A stretch of 45,034 nucleotides of DNA from Bacteriovoracaceae bacterium (lineage in GTDB: Bacteria > Bdellovibrionota > Bacteriovoracia > Bacteriovoracales > Bacteriovoracaceae): the NCBI GenBank assembly GCA_016786485.1, contig JAEUWD010000028.1, forward strand, positions 1-45,034, read 5' to 3'. A program made the position numbers and the translations under genes. Shown piece after piece: positions 1 to 10,121 of the stretch (positions within the stretch are counted from its first letter, which is position 1; every line of letters begins with the position of its first letter). The notes beneath the pieces are model-generated. The model had not been told where the DNA came from. It was given only the letters and a program-made list of their open reading frames with translations, and did no database searches.

Positions 1-15
1 CATTCGTATTCCTTA

Positions 16-1547
<1,532 letters not shown>

Positions 1548-1656
1548 AATATCTAAAATAAATTTTAAATGATTTCTTTTGAATAAATTATGATTGCTCA
1601 TTACTTGTTCATTAGTCTAAATCTTACCACCAAAAGCTAATATCACTTTCGATGAA

Positions 1657-1696
1657 TCCGACACTGGATTTAACTCCAGGACTTAGTTCCGTCGGA
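1657..1696 (-). other. nested inverted repeat in the rRNA leader
   Basis: An outer stem TCCGAC (1657-1662) / GTCGGA (1691-1696) encloses an inner stem CTGGA (1664-1668) / TCCAG (1675-1679) with a six-base loop. A second perfect hairpin, GTTCC (1686-1690) / GGAAC (1694-1698), would compete with the outer stem. Likely a processing or folding element of the pre-16S leader; the function is inferred. Confidence 0.45.
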
Positions 1697-1762
1697 ACCT
1701 TTGTTTCCAGTCATAAGACCTTCAACTCTTAGGTTTCTTTTACGGGTCCTTTCTCGTCTTCT

Positions 1763-1786
1763 TTTTGAACCATTTAAGGTTCAAAA
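1763..1786 (-). other. nine-base-pair hairpin in the rRNA leader
   Basis: Perfect inverted repeat TTTTGAACC (1763-1771) / GGTTCAAAA (1778-1786) with a six-base loop, just downstream of boxA in the leader transcript. No T-run follows in the transcribed direction, so it is not a terminator; it is probably a leader structure. Confidence 0.45.
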
Positions 1787-1807
1787 CTTGTTTTCTTTAT
1801 TTGAATG

Positions 1808-1817
1808 TCAAAGAGCA
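1808..1817 (-). promoter_or_regulatory. boxA antitermination motif
   Basis: The minus strand reads TGCTCTTTGA, one base from the E. coli rRNA boxA consensus TGCTCTTTAA. It lies about 40-50 nt downstream of the predicted start, where NusB/NusE-dependent antitermination motifs normally sit in rRNA leaders. I did not identify convincing boxB or boxC partners. Confidence 0.65.
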
Positions 1818-1862
1818 GCCCAAGTTTCAAAAATGAAAATCCAGAAAAATGGGCAGGAGGCG

Positions 1863-1891
1863 AGAATAGTGTTTTTGGTTTTGAAGGTCAA
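1863..1891 (-). promoter_or_regulatory. rRNA operon promoter (sigma70-type)
   Basis: On the minus strand TTGACC (1886-1891) is followed by a 17-nt spacer and TATTCT (1863-1868). Expected transcription start is about 1856. The bases just after the -10 are GC-rich (CGCCTC), the type of discriminator known from stringently controlled rRNA promoters, and the stretch upstream of the -35 is almost pure A/T, as in UP elements. The position upstream of 16S on the same strand supports the call. Stringent and growth-rate control is inferred from these features only. Confidence 0.75.
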
Positions 1892-1963
1892 GTATTTTTT
1901 AAATATAATTTTAAGATATTTATAATGAAATTTTTATAGGTTTATTTCAACAAAAAAAGTTTA

Positions 1964-4393
1964 TTAAACGTTCTGTTTTAGAGGAAAACCACCCTGAGCA
2001 AGGGTTTGAACCACTAAAACTTCCGCCTGTTTCACAATTTCCGGCGAAAGAGTCTGAGTTGAATCTTCAAATGTGGAACGAATGGTAACTGATTTTTGAG
2101 AATCACTCATCGGATAGACATCTATTATCTTCGCTTGCTTGAATTCTTTCATCTTTATCTGACGAAGCGGTTTTAAAGCATCAGCTGCAAAAGCATCAGC
2201 GTTCATAACAACTGAACAATCAAAGACGACAGACGGAAAACGAGAGATAGGAAGATATTTTGTTTTGTCTTTTAAAGATAATTTTTCAATTTCAGATAAA
2301 TCAATAATTGCCACACTGACATTGCCCTTAATTTTAAACTCACGAAGAACAATCGGATGAATCGAAGTCAGCGCGCCTAGAAACTTACCCATGATTTTTA
2401 CGTTGAGATATTCTCTTGGATGAACCCCACTCCAACTATTCGGGATAATTGAATTATTAAATTTAGGATTAGCGGGAGCTAATTCAAACGAAAGAGATAA
2501 AAAGTTGAGCAACTTCTCAACCGAGTTAATCAAACTAGTAAAATTATTTTCATCCTTTGAAAAATGCACCAAAGCAACCTGATTCGATTCTTGGTTAAAA
2601 TTTTTATCATCTGGTAGATACACTCGCCCCAGCTCAAATAAACGGAAATTCGCAAAGTTTTTTTGATTAACGGCAATCGCTTCTAATAATGAGGGAATTA
2701 ACGAAGGACGCATGCGATCGTTTTCAATCGACAGAGCGTTAATAAGCTTCAACTCATCATTCTTCTGTAACCACGAAGCTTTCTTTAATAATTTCTCACC
2801 TACTAAAGGGTAAGTCATGATTTCAAGCGCCTGACCTGCCAAAGAGAAAAAATCTTGAATTTTACGATGTAGCTGCTTTGAAGTCGTTAAGCGCACAGGC
2901 TTAATCACACCTGAAGGCGTTTGCTCTATTATATTGTCATATCCAATAACTCGACCGATCTCTTCAATTAGGTCCGCCTCACAGCTAATATCTTTCGTCG
3001 TTCGATAAGTGGGAATAGTCACAGTTAATTTATTTGAAGCGTTTGTAACCTTGAAATCCAGTGACTCAAAAATATCTTGAATTTGCTTGGCCGCTAGTTC
3101 TTTACCTAAAGTATTGCAAATTTTGGCGACAGATGTTTCCAGGACTAATGGCTGCGCCTTAAGTTCTTCTCCTATATATGTCGGCTTTCCGACAAACTTG
3201 GCTTGCGGGAATTCTTTTAAAACGAGCTCCGCCAAGCGTAGTAGTGTCCGGTAACAAAGATGACTATCAAGGGACTTCTCATAGCGCTGAGAAGAATCCG
3301 TACGTAAACCTAGGCGAGTCGAAGTACGACGAACTTCGGCTGCTTTCCAATTGGCGACTTCGATAAAGATATTTTTTGTTTTATCGCTTACACCACTCTC
3401 AAGGCCACCCATGATACCTGCGATAACTAAGGGGCGAGACGAATCCGCAATCACAGTATCAGTTATTACTAAACTTCTATCGACTTCATCTAAAGTCTTA
3501 AGTTTCTCTTCAGCTGTGGCCCTGCGAATATTAATTTGACCACCTTGGATTTCATTGCGATCAAAAATATGGTTTGGCATACCCAGTTCGATCATAACGT
3601 AATTACTGATATCAACGATGTTATTAATCGAGCGCAAGCCAACTGATTCTAATTTTTCTTTGAGTTCCGCTGATGATGGTCCGACTTTCACTCCATCGAT
3701 GCTTAAACCCCAATAAGCTTTCAAGGCCGAGTCTTTATCGTAAGATAACTTTATTGGTGCCGAGCTCGAATTGAATTGAGCTTCAATCTTTTTTTGCCAG
3801 TCAGAATTAAAAGGATTTGAAAGTGGCATTTTAAATATCGCCGCTAACTCTCGAGCAAATCCATAATGTCCCCATAAGTCTGGTCTGTGAGTTAATGATT
3901 TATTATCAATTTCTAAAATAACGTCATCAGCTTTCTTTAAATAATCTTTAAGCGTTTGACCGATTGGCGTTGAATTAGACAATACCAATAAACCCTCAGG
4001 GCTTTCGCCAAGACTTAATTCAGGTGCCGAACACAGCATCCCATCTGAAAGAACGCCTCGAATTTTTTTAGGTTCCAGTGTCATACCATTTGGCAGAGTT
4101 GTGCCAATTGGGGCGTAGAAAATACGAATACCATTTTTTACGTTCGGCGCTCCACAAACTACTTCTTTGGTTTCTTTAGCACCGTAATCAAAAGTCACAA
4201 GATTTAATTTGTCAGCTTCAGGATGGGGACGGAAAGATTTAATTTCGGCGACTTTCACTTGGTTAAAATAAGCCGCAGTTGAAATAACATCTTCAACCTC
4301 AGCTACCGACATCGTTACCACATTGGCCAACTCATCAGCTGGCATCTCTGGTAATTTCACGAAATTTTTAATCCAATTTATTGATAATAACAC
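1964..4393 (-). CDS. pheT: Phenylalanyl-tRNA synthetase beta subunit
   Basis: Beta chain of the alpha2-beta2 enzyme that charges tRNA-Phe. The 809-aa length is typical for the bacterial long form (E. coli 795 aa). Domains in order: N-terminal part and EMAP-like tRNA-binding OB domain (about 40-150, with the HPEADKLNL segment near 57), B3/B4 editing region (about 210-380), B5 (about 400-470), the inactive synthetase core, and an FDX-ACB anticodon-binding domain over the last 95 residues (starting near FPSVVFDCSV). It lies 12 nt after pheS on the same strand, the usual pheST order. The product is complete. The 3' end faces the rRNA promoter about 70 bp downstream. Confidence 0.97.
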   Translation of the reverse strand: MLLSINWIKNFVKLPEMPADELANVVTMSVAEVEDVISTAAYFNQVKVAEIKSFRPHPEADKLNLVTFDYGAKETKEVVCGAPNVKNGIRIFYAPIGTTLPNGMTLEPKKIRGVLSDGMLCSAPELSLGESPEGLLVLSNSTPIGQTLKDYLKKADDVILEIDNKSLTHRPDLWGHYGFARELAAIFKMPLSNPFNSDWQKKIEAQFNSSSAPIKLSYDKDSALKAYWGLSIDGVKVGPSSAELKEKLESVGLRSINNIVDISNYVMIELGMPNHIFDRNEIQGGQINIRRATAEEKLKTLDEVDRSLVITDTVIADSSRPLVIAGIMGGLESGVSDKTKNIFIEVANWKAAEVRRTSTRLGLRTDSSQRYEKSLDSHLCYRTLLRLAELVLKEFPQAKFVGKPTYIGEELKAQPLVLETSVAKICNTLGKELAAKQIQDIFESLDFKVTNASNKLTVTIPTYRTTKDISCEADLIEEIGRVIGYDNIIEQTPSGVIKPVRLTTSKQLHRKIQDFFSLAGQALEIMTYPLVGEKLLKKASWLQKNDELKLINALSIENDRMRPSLIPSLLEAIAVNQKNFANFRLFELGRVYLPDDKNFNQESNQVALVHFSKDENNFTSLINSVEKLLNFLSLSFELAPANPKFNNSIIPNSWSGVHPREYLNVKIMGKFLGALTSIHPIVLREFKIKGNVSVAIIDLSEIEKLSLKDKTKYLPISRFPSVVFDCSVVMNADAFAADALKPLRQIKMKEFKQAKIIDVYPMSDSQKSVTIRSTFEDSTQTLSPEIVKQAEVLVVQTLAQGGFPLKQNV

Positions 4394-4405
4394 CGAGTAA
4401 CCCCG

Positions 4406-5440
4406 TTAAAATGATTTAAATTGAGAGACAAATTTTAAGTCTCCACTGTGGAAATGGCGTAAATCTTCAATGCCGTAACGAACCATCACTAGGCGATCAA
4501 GGCCTAAACCAAAGGCGAAGCCATTATATTCATTCGGATCGATTCCACTCATTTTTAAAACGTTCGGGTGAACCATACCGCAAGGTAATAACTCTAACCA
4601 ACCACCGTGAGGTGATTCACCCTTGCCTGGTTTTTTCCAGCGAATATCGAGTTCAAAACCTGGCTCTACGAACGGAAAGAACCCTGGACGTAAACGTATT
4701 TCAAAATCCTTCTTAAAAATTTCCTTTAATAAGGTTTTCATAAAATAAATCAGATTTGCGACCGTAATATTTTTTCCCACCATCATGCCTTCTAGTTGGT
4801 GAAAGCACATTTCGTGAGTGGCATCGGTTCTTTCATTTCGAAATACTTTGCCTGGGCCCACAAATTGAAATGGTGGCTTGCGCTGACTCATACCTCGTAC
4901 TTGAATCGTACTGGTGTGAGTTCTCAGCAAATGCTTCATATCTTGAAACCAGAAAGTATCTTGCATATCGCGTGCGGGATGGTCAGACGGAATATTAAGC
5001 GCTTCAAAATTATGAAATTCATCTTCAATATGAGGTCCATCTAAAACCTCAAAACCCATGGATAGGAAAATATCTTCGATTTCACGTTGAATGAGTGAAA
5101 CTGGATGTAAACCTGAACTTTTAAGTCCTTGTTCGAGCACGCTGTCAGTTAAGGAAAAATCAACTTTAGAATTCTCTAAAGTTGAATTGATTTCTGCTAA
5201 TTCAATCTCGGCCAGTTTCTTTTGAACTAATTCTTCGATTTCGTTTTTATATTGATTCGATTTGCTGCCTAAAACTTTACGTTCTTCAGGGGTCGCATCC
5301 TTCAGTGATTTCAAAATCTCCGAAAGTGTGCCGGTTTTACCCAAAATTTGTGATTTTAAGTTCAAGACATCATTGGTTTTGTTCAATTTGTTTAATTGAT
5401 TTTTAAAATCAGTATATAAAGTTTCTAAACGACTAAGCAT
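4406..5440 (-). CDS. pheS: Phenylalanyl-tRNA synthetase alpha subunit
   Basis: Catalytic alpha chain of PheRS, 344 aa. An N-terminal coiled-coil arm (about 1-90) is followed by the class II core: motif 1 region with HPARDMQDTFW, motif 2 with VFRNERTDATHEMCFHQLEG, and motif 3 near 310-320 (FGLGLDRLVM). All three class II motifs are present and the length is normal. It directly precedes pheT. The ATG is followed by a normal arm, so the start is plausible. Upstream lies the DUF4416 gene 18 nt away on the same strand, so co-transcription with the LPS genes is possible. Confidence 0.97.
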   Translation of the reverse strand: MLSRLETLYTDFKNQLNKLNKTNDVLNLKSQILGKTGTLSEILKSLKDATPEERKVLGSKSNQYKNEIEELVQKKLAEIELAEINSTLENSKVDFSLTDSVLEQGLKSSGLHPVSLIQREIEDIFLSMGFEVLDGPHIEDEFHNFEALNIPSDHPARDMQDTFWFQDMKHLLRTHTSTIQVRGMSQRKPPFQFVGPGKVFRNERTDATHEMCFHQLEGMMVGKNITVANLIYFMKTLLKEIFKKDFEIRLRPGFFPFVEPGFELDIRWKKPGKGESPHGGWLELLPCGMVHPNVLKMSGIDPNEYNGFAFGLGLDRLVMVRYGIEDLRHFHSGDLKFVSQFKSF

Positions 5441-5458
5441 GTGAAAGTTGTAGCACTA

Positions 5459-5983
5459 TTATATCGAATTTAGAAGCTTGGCACGCCATTGATTGAAGAT
5501 TTTTATCTTTTCCGGGTCAGCGTAATCCGGATAAGTCCAAGGAAAGGTCGAAAAAGTTTTATTTTGAAACATGTAAGTCAAATCAGCGTAAATCCCTTGG
5601 CCGAGATAGACTCGATGAACATAGGGCTTGCCCGTGGCCAGAATAAAATTCTCTAAACTTAATAAACCGATATCTAAATTAATGGTTCTTTTTTTATCAT
5701 GGGCATATTCATCTTCAAGATTTTGGGCCCAAATTTTTGCCGCGAGCATGACTTCACGTGGTTGAGGCCTAAAATCGATGATAAAAAAACGCTCGAGCTC
5801 TGATTTTTCGCCCATTTCTTTTGAATAGTAATCAAAGAGTGGATTATTAACGGGTATATATTCCTCGCCAACTTGATACTTGTTGGTCCAAAGCTTAAGG
5901 CATTCAGCCTTTGAAATTTTTTTCGAATTAAAAAGGAAGCTTCCAAACAGAAAGGATGGAGTTGGTGTTGAAAGGGAACTCAT
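5459..5983 (-). CDS. DUF4416 family protein
   Basis: A 174-aa soluble protein that I recognise as DUF4416, a small family of unknown function seen in deltaproteobacteria-like lineages. Family-like signatures are FDYYSKEMG near 50, NLDIGLLSLENFILATGK in the middle, HRVYLGQGIYADLTYMF, and WTYPDYAD near 150. No signal peptide or membrane segment. Its start codon overlaps the stop of the heptose-7-phosphate kinase gene by one base (TAATG), which suggests translational coupling and one operon with the LPS-core genes. No function can be assigned from sequence; the family call is from memory of the motif pattern. Confidence 0.75.
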   Translation of the reverse strand: MSSLSTPTPSFLFGSFLFNSKKISKAECLKLWTNKYQVGEEYIPVNNPLFDYYSKEMGEKSELERFFIIDFRPQPREVMLAAKIWAQNLEDEYAHDKKRTINLDIGLLSLENFILATGKPYVHRVYLGQGIYADLTYMFQNKTFSTFPWTYPDYADPEKIKIFNQWRAKLLNSI

Positions 5984-7002
5984 TATTTTATCTGTGCGGC
6001 CAAACGATCGTAATAAGCCAGTAACTCTTTTTGAGTAACATTAGCAGTTCCTTTCTTGCCGACGACAACACCAGAAGCACAGTTACCAATCCAAGCCGCC
6101 TCTTCTAAAGTTGCCCCTGCATTAAGCGCAGCAGAAATAGCACTAATTGCCGTATCACCAGCACCGGAAACATCGAAGACTTCAGTTGCAGCGGTTGGTA
6201 TAATTTTTAGTTTCCCATTCGCACTTCGATCCATAAGTGCCATCCCGTCACCACCAAGAGTGATAACGATTTTTGAAAGTTCGAGTTTATCGACTAAAAT
6301 ATTGGCGAGTTCATTAACGTCTTTTACGTTTCTAAAACCTAAAGTTTCAGCGATGATTTGAGATTCTAAATAGTTTGGTTTTAATAAATCAGCTCCACGA
6401 TAATATTTAGGTGGAGTCGTGCGAGATGGATCGATGGCGACCATTTTACCTTGCTCTTTGAATTTATTGATCAAAGTTTTACACAACTCTTCAGTGATAA
6501 GCCCTTTACCGTAATCTTCGATAATTAACATCGAATGTTCTTTATAAAAATCTTCCAGACGGTTCATGACTTTGTTATAAACGTCTTTATTTATTTCACT
6601 TTTTGTTTCGTAATCAACGCGACAAATTTGCTGAACGTTGGTGGTAACTCTTTCTTTGAAAGTCGTCATACGTTCTGAAGAACGAACAACGCCCCAAGTT
6701 TTAAGTCCCTGCTCTTCTAATAAGTCTTCCAACAAACTGGCATTTTTATCTTCACCGGCAACACCACAAATGGTTGATTGAACCCCAAGACTTTGAAGGT
6801 TATCCGTCACGTTAGCGGCCAAACCTAATTTCATCCATTCTTTGCTCACCTCAAGAACTGGAACCGGTGCTTCCGGCGAAATACGTTTAACTTCACCAAA
6901 AGTATATTTATCCAAACCAATATCACCTACAACCAGGATGGGTTTTAGTTTCGAAAAACCCGCGAGGATTTGTTGGAATCTACCTTTTTCAATTAAACTC
7001 AT
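5983..7002 (-). CDS. rfaE1: D-glycero-beta-D-manno-heptose-7-phosphate kinase (HldA/RfaE domain I)
   Basis: PfkB/ribokinase-family kinase that phosphorylates heptose-7-phosphate at C1 in ADP-heptose synthesis for the LPS inner core. The 339-aa protein starts with the RfaE-like KPILVVGDIGLDKYTFG segment followed by VKRISPEAPVPVLEV, and has the anion-hole/catalytic GAGDT at about 280-284. E. coli HldE is bifunctional; here only the kinase half is encoded, so an RfaE2/HldC nucleotidyltransferase must be elsewhere. The next gene upstream is a heptosyltransferase-family protein three bases away, which fits the LPS role. Cytoplasmic. Confidence 0.92.
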   Translation of the reverse strand: MSLIEKGRFQQILAGFSKLKPILVVGDIGLDKYTFGEVKRISPEAPVPVLEVSKEWMKLGLAANVTDNLQSLGVQSTICGVAGEDKNASLLEDLLEEQGLKTWGVVRSSERMTTFKERVTTNVQQICRVDYETKSEINKDVYNKVMNRLEDFYKEHSMLIIEDYGKGLITEELCKTLINKFKEQGKMVAIDPSRTTPPKYYRGADLLKPNYLESQIIAETLGFRNVKDVNELANILVDKLELSKIVITLGGDGMALMDRSANGKLKIIPTAATEVFDVSGAGDTAISAISAALNAGATLEEAAWIGNCASGVVVGKKGTANVTQKELLAYYDRLAAQIK

Positions 7003-7005
7003 TTT

Positions 7006-8109
7006 TTAGCCTTTTTTACTTTTTATATGCTCATTAACTTCTAAAAATATTGAATCAACTTCGATTCTGGCCATACATTCGTAATACGGACACTTATCAC
7101 CGACGCAAATTTCAACTTCACCACAGACAACTTCGGGCACCACTACTTTAGAACGAGACGAATCAAAATGGAAGGGCGCCCAGCGAAAAGCTGAAAGTGA
7201 CTTAATCGGAAGGTACAACCCGAGTGTTTTTAAACCTAAGGCATTTGCCATATAGTAAGCACCTGTGTTGTGACCTACGAAAAGATCAGCTTGGCTCAAA
7301 ACTTCAATAAAGTATCGCAAACCATAGGTCAAAGCATCGAAGTAAAAAACTTTTTCTGATAGGGTTTTGTATTTCTTCTTATTGATTTCATTTTTAAAGG
7401 CCAATAAAGAATCCTGATCTTCTGTTCGGTAAGAAACCACATAGTGATAGTTATTGGGGCACTTCTGCTCAATTTTATCAATCAACTTAATCATGTTTCG
7501 CATCGGCCAAGTTGGGTGCATGTATCGTGCAAATGGGTGAAGAAAAATAATCTTCTTATTTTTGTTTTCATCTGTTTTTAAAATCTGCTGATAAAATCTT
7601 TCTAAACTTCGCTTAGCACTTTCAGGATCGATATAAAGCTTAGTTTCTAAGATCTTTTTTTCCGAAGCATGATACTGGAAACCTAAACTTGATAGAACGT
7701 TGAGGTTGTATTCCGTTTCGTGCATTTCAGTGAACTCACGTTCCTGACGTACCAAATGATTAAAAAAGAGATAGCTAAAAAGTCCTGTATAGAGACCAGT
7801 TCTATTAGGAACTCGCTTTAAACAAGCCCAAACACTCGCTAAGTGTCCACCGCCAAAATAAAAATAATGATCAACCTTTACGTCTTTCCACTTACGGTTA
7901 AGGTACCAAAAGAATTTCCAACGTGATCCCATTTTATCAATCGCCCAAATTTCATTGATATGTGGATCATGTAAAAAAATATCTCGACCATACTTACTGG
8001 TGATCGCAATGATGTATGCGTCTTTATACTTATCTTTGATGTATTTAAGTACAGGCGAAAAAAGCACCATTTCGCTTAATGATTCAGGAAGTTTTAAAAC
8101 AATTTTCAT
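7006..8109 (-). CDS. Glycosyltransferase family 9 (heptosyltransferase-like)
   Basis: GT9-type enzyme, probably adding heptose to lipid A core sugars, 367 aa. The N-terminus (KIVLKLPESLSEMVLFSPVL) is the usual GT9 acceptor-domain start, and the C-terminal half has the donor-binding pattern with LFVGHNTGAYYMANALGLKTLGLY. The tail holds a Cys cluster (CGEVEICVGDKCPYYEC) like that seen in some ADP-heptose transferases. It sits between cmk and the heptose-7-P kinase in one minus-strand run. Sequence alone does not tell heptosyltransferase I, II or another LPS sugar transferase apart. Confidence 0.88.
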   Translation of the reverse strand: MKIVLKLPESLSEMVLFSPVLKYIKDKYKDAYIIAITSKYGRDIFLHDPHINEIWAIDKMGSRWKFFWYLNRKWKDVKVDHYFYFGGGHLASVWACLKRVPNRTGLYTGLFSYLFFNHLVRQEREFTEMHETEYNLNVLSSLGFQYHASEKKILETKLYIDPESAKRSLERFYQQILKTDENKNKKIIFLHPFARYMHPTWPMRNMIKLIDKIEQKCPNNYHYVVSYRTEDQDSLLAFKNEINKKKYKTLSEKVFYFDALTYGLRYFIEVLSQADLFVGHNTGAYYMANALGLKTLGLYLPIKSLSAFRWAPFHFDSSRSKVVVPEVVCGEVEICVGDKCPYYECMARIEVDSIFLEVNEHIKSKKG

Positions 8110-8126
8110 GCTGAGAAATTCCGTCC

Positions 8127-8819
8127 TTAAGAGGAGAGATAAATTTGTCTAATTTTATCGACCACTTCATCGATTGTCATCTTGGAAGTATCGATTTCAA
8201 AAGCGTCATCGGCTTTTTTTAAAGGTGCAATTGAGCGGTTAATATCGCGCTCATCACGAATTTTTATATCTTTTAGTATTTGTTCAAAATCAATCTCTTC
8301 TTCGCCACGTCCTTGTAACTCTTCAAAGCGTCGCTGGGCGCGTTCGTTAGGATCGGCCGTCAGGAAAATCTTGCATCGGGCCTGAGGAAAAATAACCGTT
8401 CCAATATCTCGTCCATCGAGTACACAAGCGGCTTTGCCGGCCAATTTTCTTTGTTCTAGCGCTAGATAGTTTCTCACGACTGGAATCTTAGAAACTAGCG
8501 AAGCTAATTCTGAAACACGGTGCTCACGAATAATGTCGGTTAAATCCACATTATCAACTTTAATGCAAAGATTGTTTTGTGGAATATATTCAAACTTAAT
8601 GGAATCGAGAGTCTTGGTGATTTTCTTTTCATCGGCTGGGCTTAGTTCATTTTTTTTTAAATCAATTCCATGCTGGTCAAGCGTATAACCGATAGCACGA
8701 AACATTGCGCCGGTGTCGATATAAACCAGATTTAAATCATGTGATAATTGTTTTGCTACGGTCGATTTCCCGCTGCCTGAAGGGCCATCAATTGCCAATA
8801 CATTTTGCTTAGCTTTCAA
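8127..8819 (-). CDS. cmk: Cytidylate kinase
   Basis: (d)CMP kinase, 230 aa, the normal length. P-loop GPSGSGKST at residues 12-20, then the substrate-binding YIDTGAMFRAIGY segment, the LDGRDIGTVIFP motif and the LID region with ERAQRRFEEL. All family signatures are intact. Its ATG abuts the stop of the upstream chorismate-mutase-like gene, and the heptosyltransferase-like gene follows after 17 nt. Cytoplasmic nucleotide metabolism. Confidence 0.96.
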   Translation of the reverse strand: MKAKQNVLAIDGPSGSGKSTVAKQLSHDLNLVYIDTGAMFRAIGYTLDQHGIDLKKNELSPADEKKITKTLDSIKFEYIPQNNLCIKVDNVDLTDIIREHRVSELASLVSKIPVVRNYLALEQRKLAGKAACVLDGRDIGTVIFPQARCKIFLTADPNERAQRRFEELQGRGEEEIDFEQILKDIKIRDERDINRSIAPLKKADDAFEIDTSKMTIDEVVDKIRQIYLSS

Positions 8820-9227
8820 TTATGAAATCTCCATCTTGCTCAAATAATGAAATTTTTCTGAGAATTCTAATTTCATATAATACTCATTTTTTACCACTTT
8901 GAGCAAGATGGGATTGATTTTATAAATAAGATCATCTTTAGGTTGTTTTAAGTGTTCACCACGACTCCACTGGGGGTAACCTTTTCCAGACTGTGATTCC
9001 ATTAAAAAAGAAAAAAGGAAAAGTTCCGACTGATCGCAAGAATTTAATAATGGCTTAAATTTCTGGAAAATTTTTATTTCTTGTTGTGGGTCAAAAACAT
9101 TAAGCGAATGAGCTTGTTTTAAGGCCTGAATTTGGATCACTAATTCTTTACGCGAAAGCATTTGATTCAAAATTGAACGACTGACTTCAAATAATTCTGT
9201 CCTGAGAGTTTCGAGTTTAGTCGACAT
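8820..9227 (-). CDS. Chorismate-mutase-like (AroQ-type) small helical protein
   Basis: A 135-aa protein if started at the internal ATG at 9227; a longer reading from 9281 would overlap the transglycosylase gene by 65 bases and adds an unlikely N-terminus. The first 60 residues match the AroQ pattern: LETLRTEL...ILNQMLSRKELVIQIQALK...FDPQQEI, with counterparts of the first Arg, second Arg, Lys, Asp and Glu of the E. coli site, but Gln where the third Arg (Arg51) is expected. The C-terminal half does not obviously fit. So it could be a divergent chorismate mutase, a regulatory homologue, or a chance helical match. It is directly followed by cmk. Confidence 0.5.
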   Translation of the reverse strand: MSTKLETLRTELFEVSRSILNQMLSRKELVIQIQALKQAHSLNVFDPQQEIKIFQKFKPLLNSCDQSELFLFSFLMESQSGKGYPQWSRGEHLKQPKDDLIYKINPILLKVVKNEYYMKLEFSEKFHYLSKMEIS

Positions 9228-10023
9228 AAGAAGCAGCGACTTGCAGCTGTAGACTTTGCACAAGAGTGTTGAATGCAGCACTCACTTTATTTAAATAACG
9301 ATTCTTAACGGCAATAGGCAGACCTTCACGTAATCTCATTCGGGCCCAACCTGGTCCCATATTGTAAGCGACGGTTGCAATTCGAACATTTTCAAATTCG
9401 TTCTTGAGTAACTTGAGGTAGAAAATACCAAACTCCATGTTCAAAAAGATGGGCTTAAACTCATTAAGTTCCTTTTGATTTTTAACTCCAAAATTTTGAC
9501 GGAAAAATTTCAAGTTATTATTAGCACTTAATTCTAAATTCTGACGTTTCACTTCATTAACTAAAAAACGATGAGTCGATGGCATAATTTGCATCATCCC
9601 TCTCGCTCCTACTGGGCTTACGGCCTGTGGATGGAAATGACTTTCAACCCACATGACGGATAAAACCCAAATCGGATTTACATCATGCTTACGAGATAGA
9701 AATAAAATCGAATCGAGATATTTTGAAACATGTTTTTGTGTTCTACTTGGAAATGAATTTAAAAGTTTTGCTGATAATTCTTCAGCATCTAATCGATGCA
9801 AATTACTGCCCGGATTGTATTCAAAAAGTTCGTAATTATACTTATTGTCGGAGTATTTTATCTCAAATTCATCCAGTACTGTAGAAGAACGAATCTGGTA
9901 AGTATCAGATGCAGAGTTGAGTCTGTAGACAATCAGGAAGCTTGCAGCTAGTACCCAAGCAAGTCTAACTTTGTTCTGACTAAGTTCAGCTAACCAATAA
10001 CGTAACGTGCTACTTAAATCCAT
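9217..10023 (-). CDS. Lytic transglycosylase (SLT domain)
   Basis: Membrane-anchored peptidoglycan lyase, 268 aa. A hydrophobic segment at about 20-35 (LAWVLAASFLIVYRL) would be a signal anchor. The SLT domain starts near 105; the catalytic Glu is in SVMWVESHF (E127), followed by GARGMMQIMPS (about 140) and the AYNMGPG motif (about 219-225). It would cleave MurNAc-GlcNAc bonds to 1,6-anhydro products in the periplasm. It is first in the minus-strand run toward cmk, with an 11-bp overlap into the next gene if that gene starts at 9227. Divergent from the DUF255 gene. Confidence 0.92.
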   Translation of the reverse strand: MDLSSTLRYWLAELSQNKVRLAWVLAASFLIVYRLNSASDTYQIRSSTVLDEFEIKYSDNKYNYELFEYNPGSNLHRLDAEELSAKLLNSFPSRTQKHVSKYLDSILFLSRKHDVNPIWVLSVMWVESHFHPQAVSPVGARGMMQIMPSTHRFLVNEVKRQNLELSANNNLKFFRQNFGVKNQKELNEFKPIFLNMEFGIFYLKLLKNEFENVRIATVAYNMGPGWARMRLREGLPIAVKNRYLNKVSAAFNTLVQSLQLQVAASYVD

Positions 10024-10121
10024 AGTTCAAAACTTTTAACTTAGAAAATTCGACTATGTAAACTTGCATGTGGTAAAAATTAAGATGTTTTTTTGATTAT
10101 TGCCTAAAATTATGAGGTTAC

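Larger units (their letters stand above)
1548..1963 (-). other. rRNA operon leader and promoter region (no protein gene)
   Basis: This 416-bp stretch between the 16S 5' end and the pheT stop holds no convincing protein gene. Reading on the minus strand it contains, in order, an AT-rich upstream segment (about 1892-1930, UP-element-like), a -35/-10 pair, a GC-rich discriminator, a boxA motif, and two or more inverted repeats before the mature 16S start. The transcribed leader would be roughly 300 nt. I see no clear intrinsic terminator between the pheT stop and the promoter, so pheST transcripts could read into the rRNA leader (inference). Confidence 0.7.

Noticed and set aside
1701-1925. A 74-aa plus-strand open frame across the rRNA leader and promoter
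   Set aside because: It overlaps boxA and the -10/-35 elements on the opposite strand and has no family-like sequence.
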